A DNA stretch of 64,000 nucleotides, from the NCBI GenBank assembly GCA_963825425.1, contig CAWGTF010000010.1, positions 62,001 to 126,000 of the forward strand, written 5' to 3'. Numbering within the stretch: position 1 is the stretch's first letter; each line of letters opens with the position of its first letter. Source of the stretch: PALSA-607 sp963825425 (lineage in GTDB: Bacteria; Actinomycetota; Actinomycetes; Acidothermales; Acidothermaceae). A program made the translations under genes and the position numbers. Shown here piece after piece: positions 15,651 to 24,455 of the stretch. The notes under the pieces were generated by a model, which worked only from the letters and a program-made list of their open reading frames with translations, searched no databases and was not told where the DNA came from.

Positions 15651-16748
15651 ATGACGACCTCGGCACCGGGCGGCCACCCCCCAGCCGAACCAGCCGAACC
15701 AGTCGAACCCACCTGGCCAGGCCTGCTCACATCGCTCTTACATCGCGCCGACTTGACCAGCGAGCAGACCGGCTGGGCAATGGCACAGATCATGAGCGGC
15801 GAAGCGACGCCCGCCCAGGTCGCCGGCTTCGCGATCGCCTTGCGGTCGAAGGGCGAAACCGCCGACGAGGTCAGCGGGCTGGCTGCGACGATGGTTCAGT
15901 TCGCGGCTCCGGTTCCGCCGGTCACTGCGGCCCTTGACATCGTGGGCACCGGCGGTGACCGCAGTCACACGGTGAACATCTCCACGATGGCCGCGATCGT
16001 GGCGTCGGCGACCGGCGTTCCGGTGGCGAAGCACGGCAATCGGGCAGCATCGTCGTCCTGCGGTTCGGCCGATGTCCTCGAAGAGCTCGGTATTGCGATC
16101 GACCTCGCCGGTGCAGGCGTCGCGGCGTGTGTCGCCGAAGCCGGGATCGGCTTCTGCTTCGCGCCGGTATTCCATCCGGCCTTTCGATTCACCGCCGTCC
16201 CGCGTCGAGAACTCGGCGTCCCGACGGTCTTCAACTTCCTCGGTCCGCTGACCAATCCGGCGCGGCCGACCGCAAACGCTGTCGGCGTCGCGGACTCGAG
16301 GATGGCGGCTGTGATGGCCGGGGTGCTGGCGAAGCGGGGCAACCGAGCGCTCGTCTTCCGTGGCGATGACGGCCTCGACGAGCTGACCACCACGACGACG
16401 TCGCAGGTGTGGGTCGTCAACGACGGCCAGGTGACTGCCACGGTGCTCGATCCGGTTGCACTCGGGCTGAAGCCGGCGCAGCCAGCCGACCTGCGCGGTG
16501 CTGACGCTGCGCACAACGCCGCCGTCGTCCGCCGTGTGCTGTCCGGAGAGAAGGGTGCGGTACGCGATGCGGTCGTGCTCAACGCCGCCGCTGGACTGGT
16601 CGCGTACGCAGGCCCTGACGCTGCCCGGCTGGTCGAGCAGCTCGAGGCTGCCATGGTCACCTGCGAGACGGCGTTGGACGACGGCTCAGGGGCCCGCAAG
16701 CTCGACGTCTGGATCGCGGCCAGCATTGCCGCCCGCGCGGCTGGTTAG
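15651..16748 (+). CDS. trpD: Anthranilate phosphoribosyltransferase
   Basis: A 365-residue TrpD, joining anthranilate to PRPP in the second step of tryptophan synthesis. The PRPP loop DIVGTGGDRSHTVNIST, the KHGNRAASSSCGSADVLEELG active-site segment and the FNFLGPLTNPA motif are intact. About 20 extra Pro/Glu residues precede the helical domain. No other trp genes are nearby, consistent with the isolated trpD next to ctaE that I recall in M. tuberculosis (Rv2192c). Ten bases follow the receiver-like gene. Confidence 0.96.
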   Translation: MTTSAPGGHPPAEPAEPVEPTWPGLLTSLLHRADLTSEQTGWAMAQIMSGEATPAQVAGFAIALRSKGETADEVSGLAATMVQFAAPVPPVTAALDIVGTGGDRSHTVNISTMAAIVASATGVPVAKHGNRAASSSCGSADVLEELGIAIDLAGAGVAACVAEAGIGFCFAPVFHPAFRFTAVPRRELGVPTVFNFLGPLTNPARPTANAVGVADSRMAAVMAGVLAKRGNRALVFRGDDGLDELTTTTTSQVWVVNDGQVTATVLDPVALGLKPAQPADLRGADAAHNAAVVRRVLSGEKGAVRDAVVLNAAAGLVAYAGPDAARLVEQLEAAMVTCETALDDGSGARKLDVWIAASIAARAAG

Positions 16749-16765
16749 GGCCGCCCGCGCGGCGG

Positions 16766-17050
16766 TTAGTTGTCGCCGAGGCCGAGCGAGAACGCGGATT
16801 CCAGGTCATGCCGCGAGTAGGTGCGAAACGCCACGTGCGTCTCGGTCGCGAGCACGCCGTCGACCTTGTTCAGGCCGCCGGGGATGACCTCAGCGAGTTC
16901 TTCGTGCTGGCGCACCCGGACCATTGCCACCAGATCGAACTCGCCAGTGACGGAGTAGACCTCGGTGACGGCTGGTAACTCGGCGATGGCCTGGGCGACG
17001 TCGGGCACCCGGTCGACCGCGGTTTTCACGAGCACGATGGCGGTGATCAC
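16766..17050 (-). CDS. Lrp/AsnC ligand-binding (RAM) domain protein, no HTH
   Basis: A 94-residue protein consisting only of the RAM ligand-binding domain of Lrp/AsnC regulators: MITAIVLVKTAVDRVPDVAQ start, then VTGEFDLVAMVRV and the TETHVAFRTYSRHDLE strand. The N-terminal helix-turn-helix is absent and no extra frame upstream supplies it, so it is a stand-alone small-molecule-binding domain, a known but little-studied class. It converges on trpD (17 bases apart), with a GC-rich dyad between. A role in amino-acid sensing is inference from the family. Confidence 0.82.
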   Translation of the reverse strand: MITAIVLVKTAVDRVPDVAQAIAELPAVTEVYSVTGEFDLVAMVRVRQHEELAEVIPGGLNKVDGVLATETHVAFRTYSRHDLESAFSLGLGDN

Positions 17051-17073
17051 GCCCGAACACTAACCGCGGAAGA

Positions 17074-17310
17074 CTAGCTCGCGCGAGCCGGGCGGTGCAC
17101 TGGGCGCAGGCCGCGCCGGTCAGCGAGCGGGTCGGGATCGGACTCGAGTTCGATGGCGAGGTCGAGGAGTAGTCGCTGGCCGCCGGCGCCGTGAGTGGGA
17201 CATGACCACGAGCCGTCGACCTCGACGAGCCGGACGCCGGGTGAATCGAGCCATCGCAGCACGTACTCGATCTCCTCCGCGCTGGCCGCCGCACTACCCC
17301 TCGCGGTCAC
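17074..17310 (-). pseudogene. Displaced C-terminal segment of the exonuclease gene
   Basis: In a different frame from the exonuclease, this stretch encodes SAAASAEEIEYVLRWLDSPG and RLVEVDGSWSCPTHG. That is the ending I expect for actinobacterial DEDDh/GIY-YIG exonucleases. An indel between about 17294 and 17320, directly beside the 18-base repeat array, separates it from the main frame. Confidence 0.6.
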
Positions 17311-18913
17311 ACTCTCGAGTGCTGTCGACCACCATCGTGCTGTCGACCACCATCGTGCTGTCGACCACCATCGTGCTGTCGACCACCACTGTCTCCGCCG
17401 TGGCGATCAACGCGTCAACGTAGGGTCGCGGCGCCGCACCCGGCGGGATGGTGCCGGACGCCGCGAGCCGACCGTGCCGCACGACGACCACCTCGTAGCC
17501 ATTTTCGGGCGTCGGTCGAGCGGCTACCAGCTGGGCACAGCCGGCCAGTGCCGACAGTCGTTGCCCGCGGGCGGCTGCCCGGATGAACGCGGCGAGCCGA
17601 TCGCGCTGGGCTGCCGCATCTTCGTATCGCAGCATTGCGGCGAGGGTCTCGATGCGGCGCAGCAGGGTCTTGACTACTGACCGCGCGTCGCTCTCGATGG
17701 CGTCTCGCACGGCAGCAACATGTGCGGCGTACTCGTCGACGCTCTCGCGGCCGTCACATGGCGCGCCGCACTTGCCCATCTCGGCGAGAACGCAGGCGGA
17801 GATCGGCCGTCGTGGATGCAGCCGCGCGCGACATTGCCGAATCGGGACCGCTTCGTGGACCGCAGCGATGGCGAGCTCGGCCGAGCGAGTCGACGAGAAC
17901 GGACCAAGGTAGCTGCCCTTGTCAGCCTTCACCCCCCGCACGATCGACAGCCGCGGAAACGGCTCGACAGTGAGCTTCACCCACACCGAACGCTCGGGAT
18001 ATTTCGAGCGACGGTTGTAGGGCGGCTTGTGCTGCGCGATCAGTCGCAGCTCGCGCACCTGCGCCTCGAGTTCGGTGCTGCAAACGATCGGGGTGACGTC
18101 GTGCGCGATCGCCACCATCTCGATGATCCGCTGCCGCATCTCGGACGACGTGAAGTACGTGCGCACCCTGCTGCGCAGGTCTTTTGCCTTGCCGACGTAG
18201 AGAACCCGCCCACGTTCGTCTCGAAATACGTAGACGCCGGGAGCGTGCGGCATCACCTCCGCGAGGTGGCGCTTGCTGCGTTGCTGCGCGGTGACTTGCC
18301 CGGTGAACGTGCGCAACTCGTCAAGCGAATGCACACCGAGCCCGCCGAGGCGTTCGAACAAGACATGCAGGACGTCGACCGTTGCGCGTGCGTCGGCGAG
18401 CGCGCGGTGGTTGGGCTGCACGCTCGCGCGCAGCACGCGGGCGAGGGTCGAGAGCTTGCAGTTGGGCGCTTCGTCGCTGGTCAGGACGCGCCGCGCCAGT
18501 CGCGCGGTGTCGACCGAGTCGAAGCCGGGCCAGTTGACACCGAGCCCGGTGCAGGCGGCCTTGAGGAATCCCAGGTCGAACGGCGCGTTGTGCGCGACCA
18601 GCACGCAGTCGCGCGCGAATTCGAGAAACGCAGGCAGGACGGCGTCGATGCGCGGCGCGGTCGCGACCATGCCGTCGGTGATGCCGGTGAGGACGGCGAT
18701 AAACGAGGGGATCGGCTCGCCCGGGTTGACCAGGGTGTGCAGCTCACCGAGCACCTCGCCGCCACGCACCTTGACCGCGCCGATCTCGGTGATGCCCGAC
18801 GTCGCAGGCGAGCCGCCGGTGGTCTCGAGGTCGACGACGACGAAGGTCACCTCGCGCAGCGGGACGCCGAGTTCGTCGAACGTGCCCTGGACGGCGATCG
18901 ACCTCGTGCTCAC
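17294..18913 (-). CDS. DEDDh 3'-5' exonuclease fused to a UvrC-like GIY-YIG domain
   Basis: A 539-residue fusion. Residues about 22-185 form a DnaQ-type exonuclease with all motifs: VVVDLETTG (Exo I), AHNAPFDLGFL (Exo II) and HRALADARATV (Exo III-epsilon). Residues about 222-300 are a GIY-YIG nuclease domain (PGVYVFRDERGRVLYVGKAK), followed by a UvrC-like Cys/helical region. From memory this is the Rv2191 family (once called Cho-like), probably acting in DNA repair. The frame closes in a minisatellite-coded tail repeating VVDSTM before an early stop at 17294; the normal C-terminal helices are in another frame (17074-17310). It starts 174 bases from the divergent small Cys protein. Confidence 0.88.
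   Translation of the reverse strand: MSTRSIAVQGTFDELGVPLREVTFVVVDLETTGGSPATSGITEIGAVKVRGGEVLGELHTLVNPGEPIPSFIAVLTGITDGMVATAPRIDAVLPAFLEFARDCVLVAHNAPFDLGFLKAACTGLGVNWPGFDSVDTARLARRVLTSDEAPNCKLSTLARVLRASVQPNHRALADARATVDVLHVLFERLGGLGVHSLDELRTFTGQVTAQQRSKRHLAEVMPHAPGVYVFRDERGRVLYVGKAKDLRSRVRTYFTSSEMRQRIIEMVAIAHDVTPIVCSTELEAQVRELRLIAQHKPPYNRRSKYPERSVWVKLTVEPFPRLSIVRGVKADKGSYLGPFSSTRSAELAIAAVHEAVPIRQCRARLHPRRPISACVLAEMGKCGAPCDGRESVDEYAAHVAAVRDAIESDARSVVKTLLRRIETLAAMLRYEDAAAQRDRLAAFIRAAARGQRLSALAGCAQLVAARPTPENGYEVVVVRHGRLAASGTIPPGAAPRPYVDALIATAETVVVDSTMVVDSTMVVDSTMVVDSTRECDREG
17321..17392 (-). repeat. 18-bp coding minisatellite, four copies
   Basis: Four head-to-tail copies of an 18-base unit (GCTGTCGACCACCATCGT on the + strand), the first three identical and the last differing at two bases. 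The period is a multiple of three, so it codes for a hexapeptide repeat in the exonuclease. Confidence 0.95.
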
Positions 18914-18976
18914 ACCCCGGACGGTAGGGCGGGCAGCGGACAGTTCAGCGGCGCCACGCGGCGTCCGGCCGACTTG

Positions 18977-19021
18977 CGGAAACTGTCAGGGCCGGTTTCC
19001 GGAAAGTGTCACTGCCCGTTT
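18977..19021. repeat. 22-bp imperfect direct repeat
   Basis: Two adjoining copies (18977-18998 and 19000-19021) matching at 18 of 22 positions, of the form CGGAAA-TGTCA--GC-GTTT, in the divergent promoter region of the exonuclease and the small Cys protein. Could be operator half-sites or a relic of a mobile-element end. Confidence 0.6.
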
Positions 19022-19087
19022 CTAGGGTCGTGGTGATTGCCGGGCGGCTAACCCCGAGCCGCTCGAGACGAAGGTGGAGGAGTCCTC

Positions 19088-19330
19088 GTGCTGATCGACT
19101 GCGACAGCTGCGCCGTCCGCGGGCTTGCCTGTGGCGATTGCGTGGTCACGGTGTTACTCGGCGTCTCACCGGCCGGCGTCGAACTCGACGCCGCCGAGCA
19201 GGCGGCGATCAGCGTCCTCGCCGATCAGGGCCTGGTGCCGCCGCTGCGATTGGTCCCAGCTGGGCCGCTACAAGAGGGTCAGGAGAGGCCAATGGGGCAG
19301 GTGGGACAGACGAGGTCTGCAGCATCCTGA
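19088..19330 (+). CDS. Small four-cysteine actinobacterial protein
   Basis: An 80-residue protein with two CxxC pairs at the N-terminus (Cys5, Cys8, Cys15, Cys18 in DCDSCAVRGLACGDC), suggestive of a zinc-binding knuckle, followed by an Ala/Leu helix (LDAAEQAAISVLADQG) and a Pro/Gln-rich tail. A GGAGGAG-type site lies just upstream of the GTG start. I recall similar uncharacterised proteins in this neighbourhood in other actinobacteria. Function unknown; no membrane segment. The c-di-AMP riboswitch region begins downstream. Confidence 0.65.
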   Translation: MLIDCDSCAVRGLACGDCVVTVLLGVSPAGVELDAAEQAAISVLADQGLVPPLRLVPAGPLQEGQERPMGQVGQTRSAAS

Positions 19331-19479
19331 GGTGCGGTAGCCCGTTCGGGTGATGAGACGAGCGGTCCGGTTCGCTGGCTGCTAACCTGCCCGCGGGCAA
19401 CCGTTTCCCAGCCGTGAACCGTGCGGCGGCGGTGCCTGCGCCTGAATTCGCTCGATGCGGTCGTTTGTCCCTGACGCTG

Positions 19480-19626
19480 GTTCAGCGCTAGCTGTTCAGT
19501 AAAGGGCGGAGGCCGCAGCAGCGAAGCCGGGGACCCAATCTCCGTTGGGGTGAATCGAGCACGGTGGTGAACCAGTCCGCCGTCTTGTAGGGCCGCTTCC
19601 AGCCCGAACCCGTCAGCTAACTTGGC
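19480..19626 (+). promoter_or_regulatory. ydaO-yuaA (c-di-AMP) riboswitch
   Basis: The 325-base gap before the NlpC/P60 gene holds conserved ydaO blocks in the right order: GCCGGGGACCCAA, then GGGGTGAATCGAGC, then GTAGGGC and finally CCCGAACCCGTCAGCTAAC at 19603-19621. The last block is nearly diagnostic of actinobacterial members found before rpf and NlpC genes. Binding of c-di-AMP normally shuts off expression. Ends about 35 bases before the GTG start. Nothing else was seen between 19331 and 19480. Confidence 0.82.
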
Positions 19627-19655
19627 CGGCGCCGAGGAAGAAGGAGATCGCCCAC

Positions 19656-20792
19656 GTGGCGTCCCCTCAGTTCGTTTTGGCGTTCCGGATCGCGAGCCCG
19701 CGCCGGGCTGCCCTGCTTGCGGGGCTCACCGCGACGCTGGCCCTGACTCTGCTGCCGGCAGCCGCAGCGCAGGCCGACCAGGCCACGACTGTCGATACCG
19801 CCGCTGGCCAGGCTCAAGTCCAGGCTCTTGCCGACAAGGCCGAGATCGTCGTCGAGAAGTACGACGCCTCGCAGGACGCACTGGCCGCCGCGCAACGTCC
19901 AGCTCAGCGCTGACCGGGCCGCTATCGCGGCGGCGCAGCGGACCGTCGACTCCACCCAGGGTCCTCGTCGACGCAATCGCTCGCGACGCCTACGAAACGG
20001 GCGCACTCGGCGGCGCGGCCAGCGTGCTGCTGTCCCAGGACCCGCAGGCCGCCATGCGTGGCGCCGACTACTTGCAGCGGCTCGCGCAGAACCGCGACCG
20101 CCAGCTCGCGCAGGCGACCTCCGCACGCAACGCGCTGGTTCAAGCGCAGGCGGCGAGCAATCAGGAGCTCGCGAGCGTTCAGGCCCTCCAGGCGTCGCTG
20201 CAGGCCGAGCAGCAGACCATCAACGCCCTGATCGGCAAGCAGCAGGCCGTCCTGGACGCGACCACCCAGACGCAGGCTGCGGCACAGGTCGCCGCGACCA
20301 CCCAGGTGAGCCGAGGGCCAGACGAGAACTGCACTGCCCACGGGCTGCGCGGCTGTCAGCCGTCGCCAAGGCTGCGGCGCCCGTCGCAAGGGCAGCCGCG
20401 CGCAGGCCGCTGCGCCGATTGCCGCCGTCCCTGCTGTGACGAGTAGCAAGGCCGCCGCAGTGTTGCGGTTATGCCTATGCCCAGCTCGGCAAGCCCTACC
20501 GCTACGGTGCTGCGGGCGCTCGGACATTCGACTGTTCGGGACTCACCATGAAGGCCTGGGCGGCGGCCGGCGTGGCGCTCAGCCACAACGCGGCCGCGCA
20601 GTATTACTCGACCAAGCACGTCGCGCGGAACGCGCTGCAACCCGGCGATCTCGTCTACTTCGGACGCCCGATCCACCACGTCGGCATCTACATCGGTGGT
20701 GGCAAGTTCATCGAGGCGCCTTACACCGGCGCACGATCCGGATCTCCAACCTCAGCACCCGCCACGACTACGTGGGTGCGTCGCGGCCCTGA
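19656..20792 (+). pseudogene. Secreted NlpC/P60 peptidoglycan hydrolase (several frameshifts)
   Basis: A secreted cell-wall endopeptidase of the RipA/Rv2190c type, broken into at least four frames. GTG 19656 follows GAAGAAGGAG; residues 1-40 are a signal peptide (LLAGLTATLALTLLPAAAAQA). A long Ala/Gln coiled coil follows (ADYLQRLAQNRDRQLAQATS). The C-terminal NlpC/P60 domain has its catalytic Cys in FDCSGLTMKAW and His in IHHVGIYIGGG. Shifts occur near 19905, 19965, 20300-20430 and 20735; the end SNLSTRHDYVGASRP stops at 20792. All domain parts survive, so indel errors are more likely than decay. The riboswitch upstream implies control by c-di-AMP. Confidence 0.8.
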
Positions 20793-20841
20793 AGCCCTGC
20801 CGTCGAACTGCTTCACCGGTCGGCCGCCCTACGATGACGGC

Positions 20842-21973
20842 GTGACGCGCACGCTCGTCGTGACGAACGACTTCCCGCCGCGCGCGGGCGGGATCCAGTC
20901 CTTCGTCCACGAGCTCGTGGCCCGACTCGACGACGTCGTCGTGTACGCGCCGGCCTGGGAGGGCGCTGCCGCCTTCGACGCCGCGCAGAGTTTCGAGGTG
21001 GTGCGGCACCCGTCGTCCCTCATGCTTCCGACGCGGGGCGTCTCGAGGCGAGCTGCGGCGCTGCTGAAGGCCCACCGCTGCGACGCGGTCTGGTTCGGCG
21101 CGGCGGCGCCGTTGGGGTTGCTCGCACCGGCGCTTCGAGCGGCGGGGGCACGGCGGATCGTCGCGACGACGCACGGTCACGAAGCAGGCTGGGCCCAACT
21201 TCCGGTGGCCCGACAGACGCTGCGCCGAATCGGCGACCGGGTCGACGTTGTGACCTACCTCGGTGAATACACCCGCGGCCGTCTCGAGCGTGCACTCTCG
21301 GCGTCCGCGCAAGGACGTCTCGAACGGTTGGCGCCGGGCGTCGACACGTCGTTCTTCAAGCCCGGTGCAGGCGGCGACGTTGTCCGCCACGACCTTGGAC
21401 TGGCCGACCGCCGGGTCATCGTGTGCGTGTCGCGGTTGGTGCCGCGCAAGGGCCAGGACGTCTTGCTGCGCGCGCTTGCCCGCGGTGCTGCGGTCGGTAC
21501 CCGACGCGGCGCTGTTGATCGTCGGCGACGGACCCGACCGCAAGCGGCTCGAGGCGATCAGCTGATCGCGAAGGGGTCCGGGCCGCCGTCCGTTTCAGCG
21601 GACCCGTCGCGTGGGCGGATCTGCCCGCGCACTACGACGCGGGCCAGGTGTTCGCGATGCCGTGCCGCACGAGACGCAGAGGGCTGGACGTCGAGGGGCT
21701 CGGCATCGTGTACCTCGAGGCGTCCGCGACCGGGCTGCCCGTCGTCGCCGGCCGCTCGGGTGGCGCGCCGGACGCGGTGCTTCTCGGTGAGACCGGTCAC
21801 CTGGTCGACGGCCGCGATGTCGCTGCGGTGGCCGGGTCGATTGTGGCGCTCCTGCGCGATCCGGCTGCTGCGGCCGCGATGGGTGCGGCGGGACGCGCGT
21901 GGGTCGAACGCGACTGGACCTGGGACGCCGCGGCGGCGCGGCTCGCGAGCTGCTGCGAGGGACAGCGGTCTAA
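20842..21973 (+). pseudogene. pimB: PimB-type GT4 mannosyltransferase (several frameshifts)
   Basis: A glycosyltransferase family 4 enzyme matching the mycobacterial PimB' type, which adds the second mannose to phosphatidylinositol mannoside at the cytoplasmic membrane. The N-terminal GT-B half is intact (LVVTNDFPPRAGGIQSFVHE, ATTHGHEAGW, RLVPRKGQDVLLRAL). The frame then shifts near 21485 (PDAALLIVGDGPDRKRLEA), near 21565 (FSGPVAWADLPAHYDAGQVF, then GLGIVYLEASATGLPVVAG with the donor-binding Glu) and near 21935, ending RELLRGTAV at 21973. GTG 20842 opens the gene; a formal frame joining NlpC to it is an artefact. Synteny with Rv2188c supports the call. Confidence 0.78.
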
Positions 21974-23328
21974 GCGGCGACCAGGGATTGCGGCGCGTCC
22001 GGGGTGGCTCGAGTCGGCTGTTGGTGCCGCCAGGTCAGCACTGTTGCCGCGACGATGGCGATCACGGTGCCGACCAACCACGCGCGTGTTTGCGCGGCGC
22101 CGATGTGACGTGCGAGCTCGAACGGGCAGGTACGTCTTCCACGGTGAGTGGTTGGGTGCCGCCCGGCACCCAGTTCACGATCGATCCGAAGGCGTGCAGC
22201 GCGACGCTCGACGGCAGCGAGGCCGGCGAAAGCCGTCCGGCGGATCGCGCGTTGTCGATGTCCATTCACGCCAGGCGATGGTGAGCAACGGAACGCACAA
22301 GGTCAGCCCCTCCAGCGGGGTGCGGTAGGAGTAGAAGCCGTCTCCGCCGCGAGAATCGGCTGACCCAGATCTGCACGGTGACGTACGCAAGGCCCGACAC
22401 CGTCGCCGACCGCACCCACCATGGCGCGACCCGCCACGCTGCGCGGCAGCCGGGCAGCAGCAAGCAGCAGCGCGGGGGTCATCACCAGCACGCCGCGCTC
22501 GGGTGACACGAAGATGCCGACGATCCCGACGCCGAACTCGGCGATGGCGTGCCCAGATGCCAGCGCCGGGTCGGCGTAGCCGCCGAATATGGTCCACCCG
22601 CCCCACACGGCGTGGTTGTACAGCAGCAGGATCCACAGACCGACGGCCGACGCCGACGCTGATGAGCAGCGGTCGAACGCTTCGCTCACGAACCGCCGCC
22701 GCGACGCCGAAGGACGACGGCCACCACGCCGAGGTGTGGTCGGATCAGGATCGCGAATCCTGCCGGGATTCCGGCCAGCAACCACCGTCGATGCGAACAG
22801 CACGAGCAAGCGTGAGGAGCACCGCCGCCTGCGCTGGCCCGTGCGTCCACAACTCTTTGGCGGACACGGTCCAGGTACCGGTGGCGAATGCCAACGCAAG
22901 TGCAGCGGCAGCAGCTTGCCGACGAGACGCGACGCGACAGCACAGCGCGAACGCGAGCCCGATGGCGATCGCCGAGGCGACGGCCGCTGCGAGCGCGCTG
23001 GGATAGATCGGTCGGAGGGTTCCCTCGGCCCAGTACCGCATAGAACGGCGCCGCCCAAAAGATGGTGCCAGGGAGTCGGTTCGTCACGTAGCGCGGGCCG
23101 ACGTGGTAGAGCCAGGCGACGTGGCCTTGGAAACCCGTGAGCGTCGCATTGCCGTGGATGGCCAGCTGCCACGCGGCAATCGCCGTCGACTGCGTGTCGT
23201 TGTTAGCTTGGTGGGTGATAGTTCGCGGTTGCGGCGAAGACTGCGAAGGCGATGACGCCGACCAGGAAGGCGTCGAACCAAACGGGGCGCACGCCTAGGC
23301 GGCCGACGTCGACGTCGGCTGGTCGCAC
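21970..23328 (-). pseudogene. Multi-pass membrane protein, possible glycosyltransferase (several frameshifts)
   Basis: Fragments in all three minus frames assemble into one membrane protein of about 450 residues. From GTG 23328: RLGVRPVWFDAFLVGVIAFA, then HGNATLTGFQGHVAWLYHVG, TNRLPGTIFWAAPFYAVLG, LAFATGTWTVSAKELWTHGP, VGLWILLLYNHAVWGGWTIF and the ending LTWRHQQPTRATPDAPQSLV. Eight or more hydrophobic segments. The WTVSAKELWTHGP and loop pattern resembles polyprenyl-phosphate-sugar-dependent (GT-C) transferases of the lipid-glycan pathway, which would fit beside pimB, but I do not recognise a catalytic Asp motif. It ends in a four-base convergent overlap with the pimB stop. Confidence 0.55.
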
Positions 23329-23335
23329 TAGCCCG

Positions 23336-23539
23336 CTACGGGGTGCAAGAGCTGGTAGCCGTACTCCCGTTGAGGCCGTTGCACGTCTTCTGGAACTTGG
23401 ACTTCACCACGCTACCCAGAGCAAAGACGACAACCACGATGACGGCGGCGATTGCTGCGATGAGCAGCCCGTATTCGACGGCGGACGCGCCTTTGTCGTC
23501 CTTCACGTGGCGGCGCACTGCCACCATGTAGGCGATCAT
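23336..23539 (-). CDS. Flp-type (class IVb) pilin
   Basis: A 67-residue prepilin. The leader MIAYMVAVRRHVKDDKG ends in Gly17, followed by the mature start ASAVEYGLLIAAIAAVIVVV with Glu at +5 and Tyr at +6, the class IVb prepilin-peptidase site. The tail carries two cysteines (KTCNG and TSSCTP) that could form a disulfide. I chose ATG 23539, preceded by AAGGG, over the longer frame to 23590. It is the major subunit expected for the Tad machinery encoded upstream on the same strand. No prepilin peptidase is present in the window. Confidence 0.9.
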   Translation of the reverse strand: MIAYMVAVRRHVKDDKGASAVEYGLLIAAIAAVIVVVVFALGSVVKSKFQKTCNGLNGSTATSSCTP

Positions 23540-23741
23540 GGACGAACCCTTCGCGGCGGATCGGTGCTGACCCGGGTTGCCCAGAGTCAACTGCTAGGCG
23601 TAGCCCACCCAGCGTCTTGAGCCTGCGCCTTCCATCTGCCACGCGGTATCGGACGGCTGGTCGAAAACCGTGTACCGACGGGGGATAGCAGACCGCGGCA
23701 TTCCGGACTATTGTGCGCGCCCACAGCTGCGCGGGTGCTGC

Positions 23742-24377
23742 TTACTGCTCCGGCGACTTGATCAGCCGCAGTCGCATGGCCGACATCAGCGCTTGGGCGC
23801 GGTTGGCGGCGCCGAGCTTCTCGTAGAGCTTGGAGATGTGCGTCTTCGTCGTCGACTCGCTGATGTAGAGCTGGCGGGCGATGGCGGCGACACCGAGGCC
23901 GTCGGCCAGGAGCTGCAGCACTTCGCGTTCGCGCGGACTCAGCTGTGGTCCCGACGGCGTGAGCCGGCGGCGCATCGCCTCGGCCAGATCGCTCGCCGAG
24001 AACGACCTCGGTGAGACCACAGCGTGGCGGGCGGCAGACACGACGTCCTCGGCGGGCGCGTCCTTCGCAACGAAGGCGGAGGCGCCTGCCTCGAGTGCAC
24101 CGAACAGTTGCTCGTCGCCCGCGTACATGGTGAGCACGACGATGCCGATCTCGTCGTTCTGGTCGCGCAGCGCGCGGGCGAGGTCGAGCCCGTTCCCGTC
24201 CGGCAACCGCACGTCGACCACGACCACGTCGGGCTGATGCTGCTTCGCCAACGCCACTGCTTCGGCTACGGACCCAGCTTCGGCGACGACCGAAAAGTCC
24301 TCAGCCCGCTCGAAGGCCCGACGCAACCCTTGGCGGATCAGCTCGTGGTCGTCGACAAGCAGCACGGTCGCGACCAT
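23742..24377 (-). CDS. NarL/FixJ-family response regulator
   Basis: A 211-residue regulator. The receiver has the acidic pair (VDDHE), the phospho-acceptor Asp in VVVVDVRLPDGNG, Thr in LTMYAGD and Lys in FVAKDAP. The C-terminal LuxR helix-turn-helix is LSPREREVLQLLADGLGVAA through STTKTHISKLYEKL. ATG 24377 follows GAGAAGGG. It is encoded directly after its sensor kinase and 200 bases before the pilin gene, so it probably controls the pilin or the tad operon; the target sites are not identified. Confidence 0.92.
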   Translation of the reverse strand: MVATVLLVDDHELIRQGLRRAFERAEDFSVVAEAGSVAEAVALAKQHQPDVVVVDVRLPDGNGLDLARALRDQNDEIGIVVLTMYAGDEQLFGALEAGASAFVAKDAPAEDVVSAARHAVVSPRSFSASDLAEAMRRRLTPSGPQLSPREREVLQLLADGLGVAAIARQLYISESTTKTHISKLYEKLGAANRAQALMSAMRLRLIKSPEQ

Positions 24378-24455
24378 CGCAGTTCCCTTCTCCTCGCACC
24401 TGCGCACCCACTACACCACTACAGAGCACGTGCGTACGTATGCTCGCCGCCGACG

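Noticed and set aside
17321..17392. Possible CRISPR array
   Set aside because: Repeats are contiguous with no spacers, the unit is 18 bp and it lies in a reading frame.
18977..19021. Insertion sequence terminus
   Set aside because: Copies are direct, not inverted, and no transposase or target duplication is seen.
17720..19036. 438-residue plus-strand frame opposite the exonuclease
   Set aside because: Antisense shadow in GC-rich DNA; the minus frame contains complete exonuclease and GIY-YIG motifs.
20548..22284. A single long frame joining the NlpC/P60 core to the PimB start
   Set aside because: The two families are separate genes in relatives; the PimB start (GTG 20842) lies inside the frame and the join exists only because of a frameshift near 20735.
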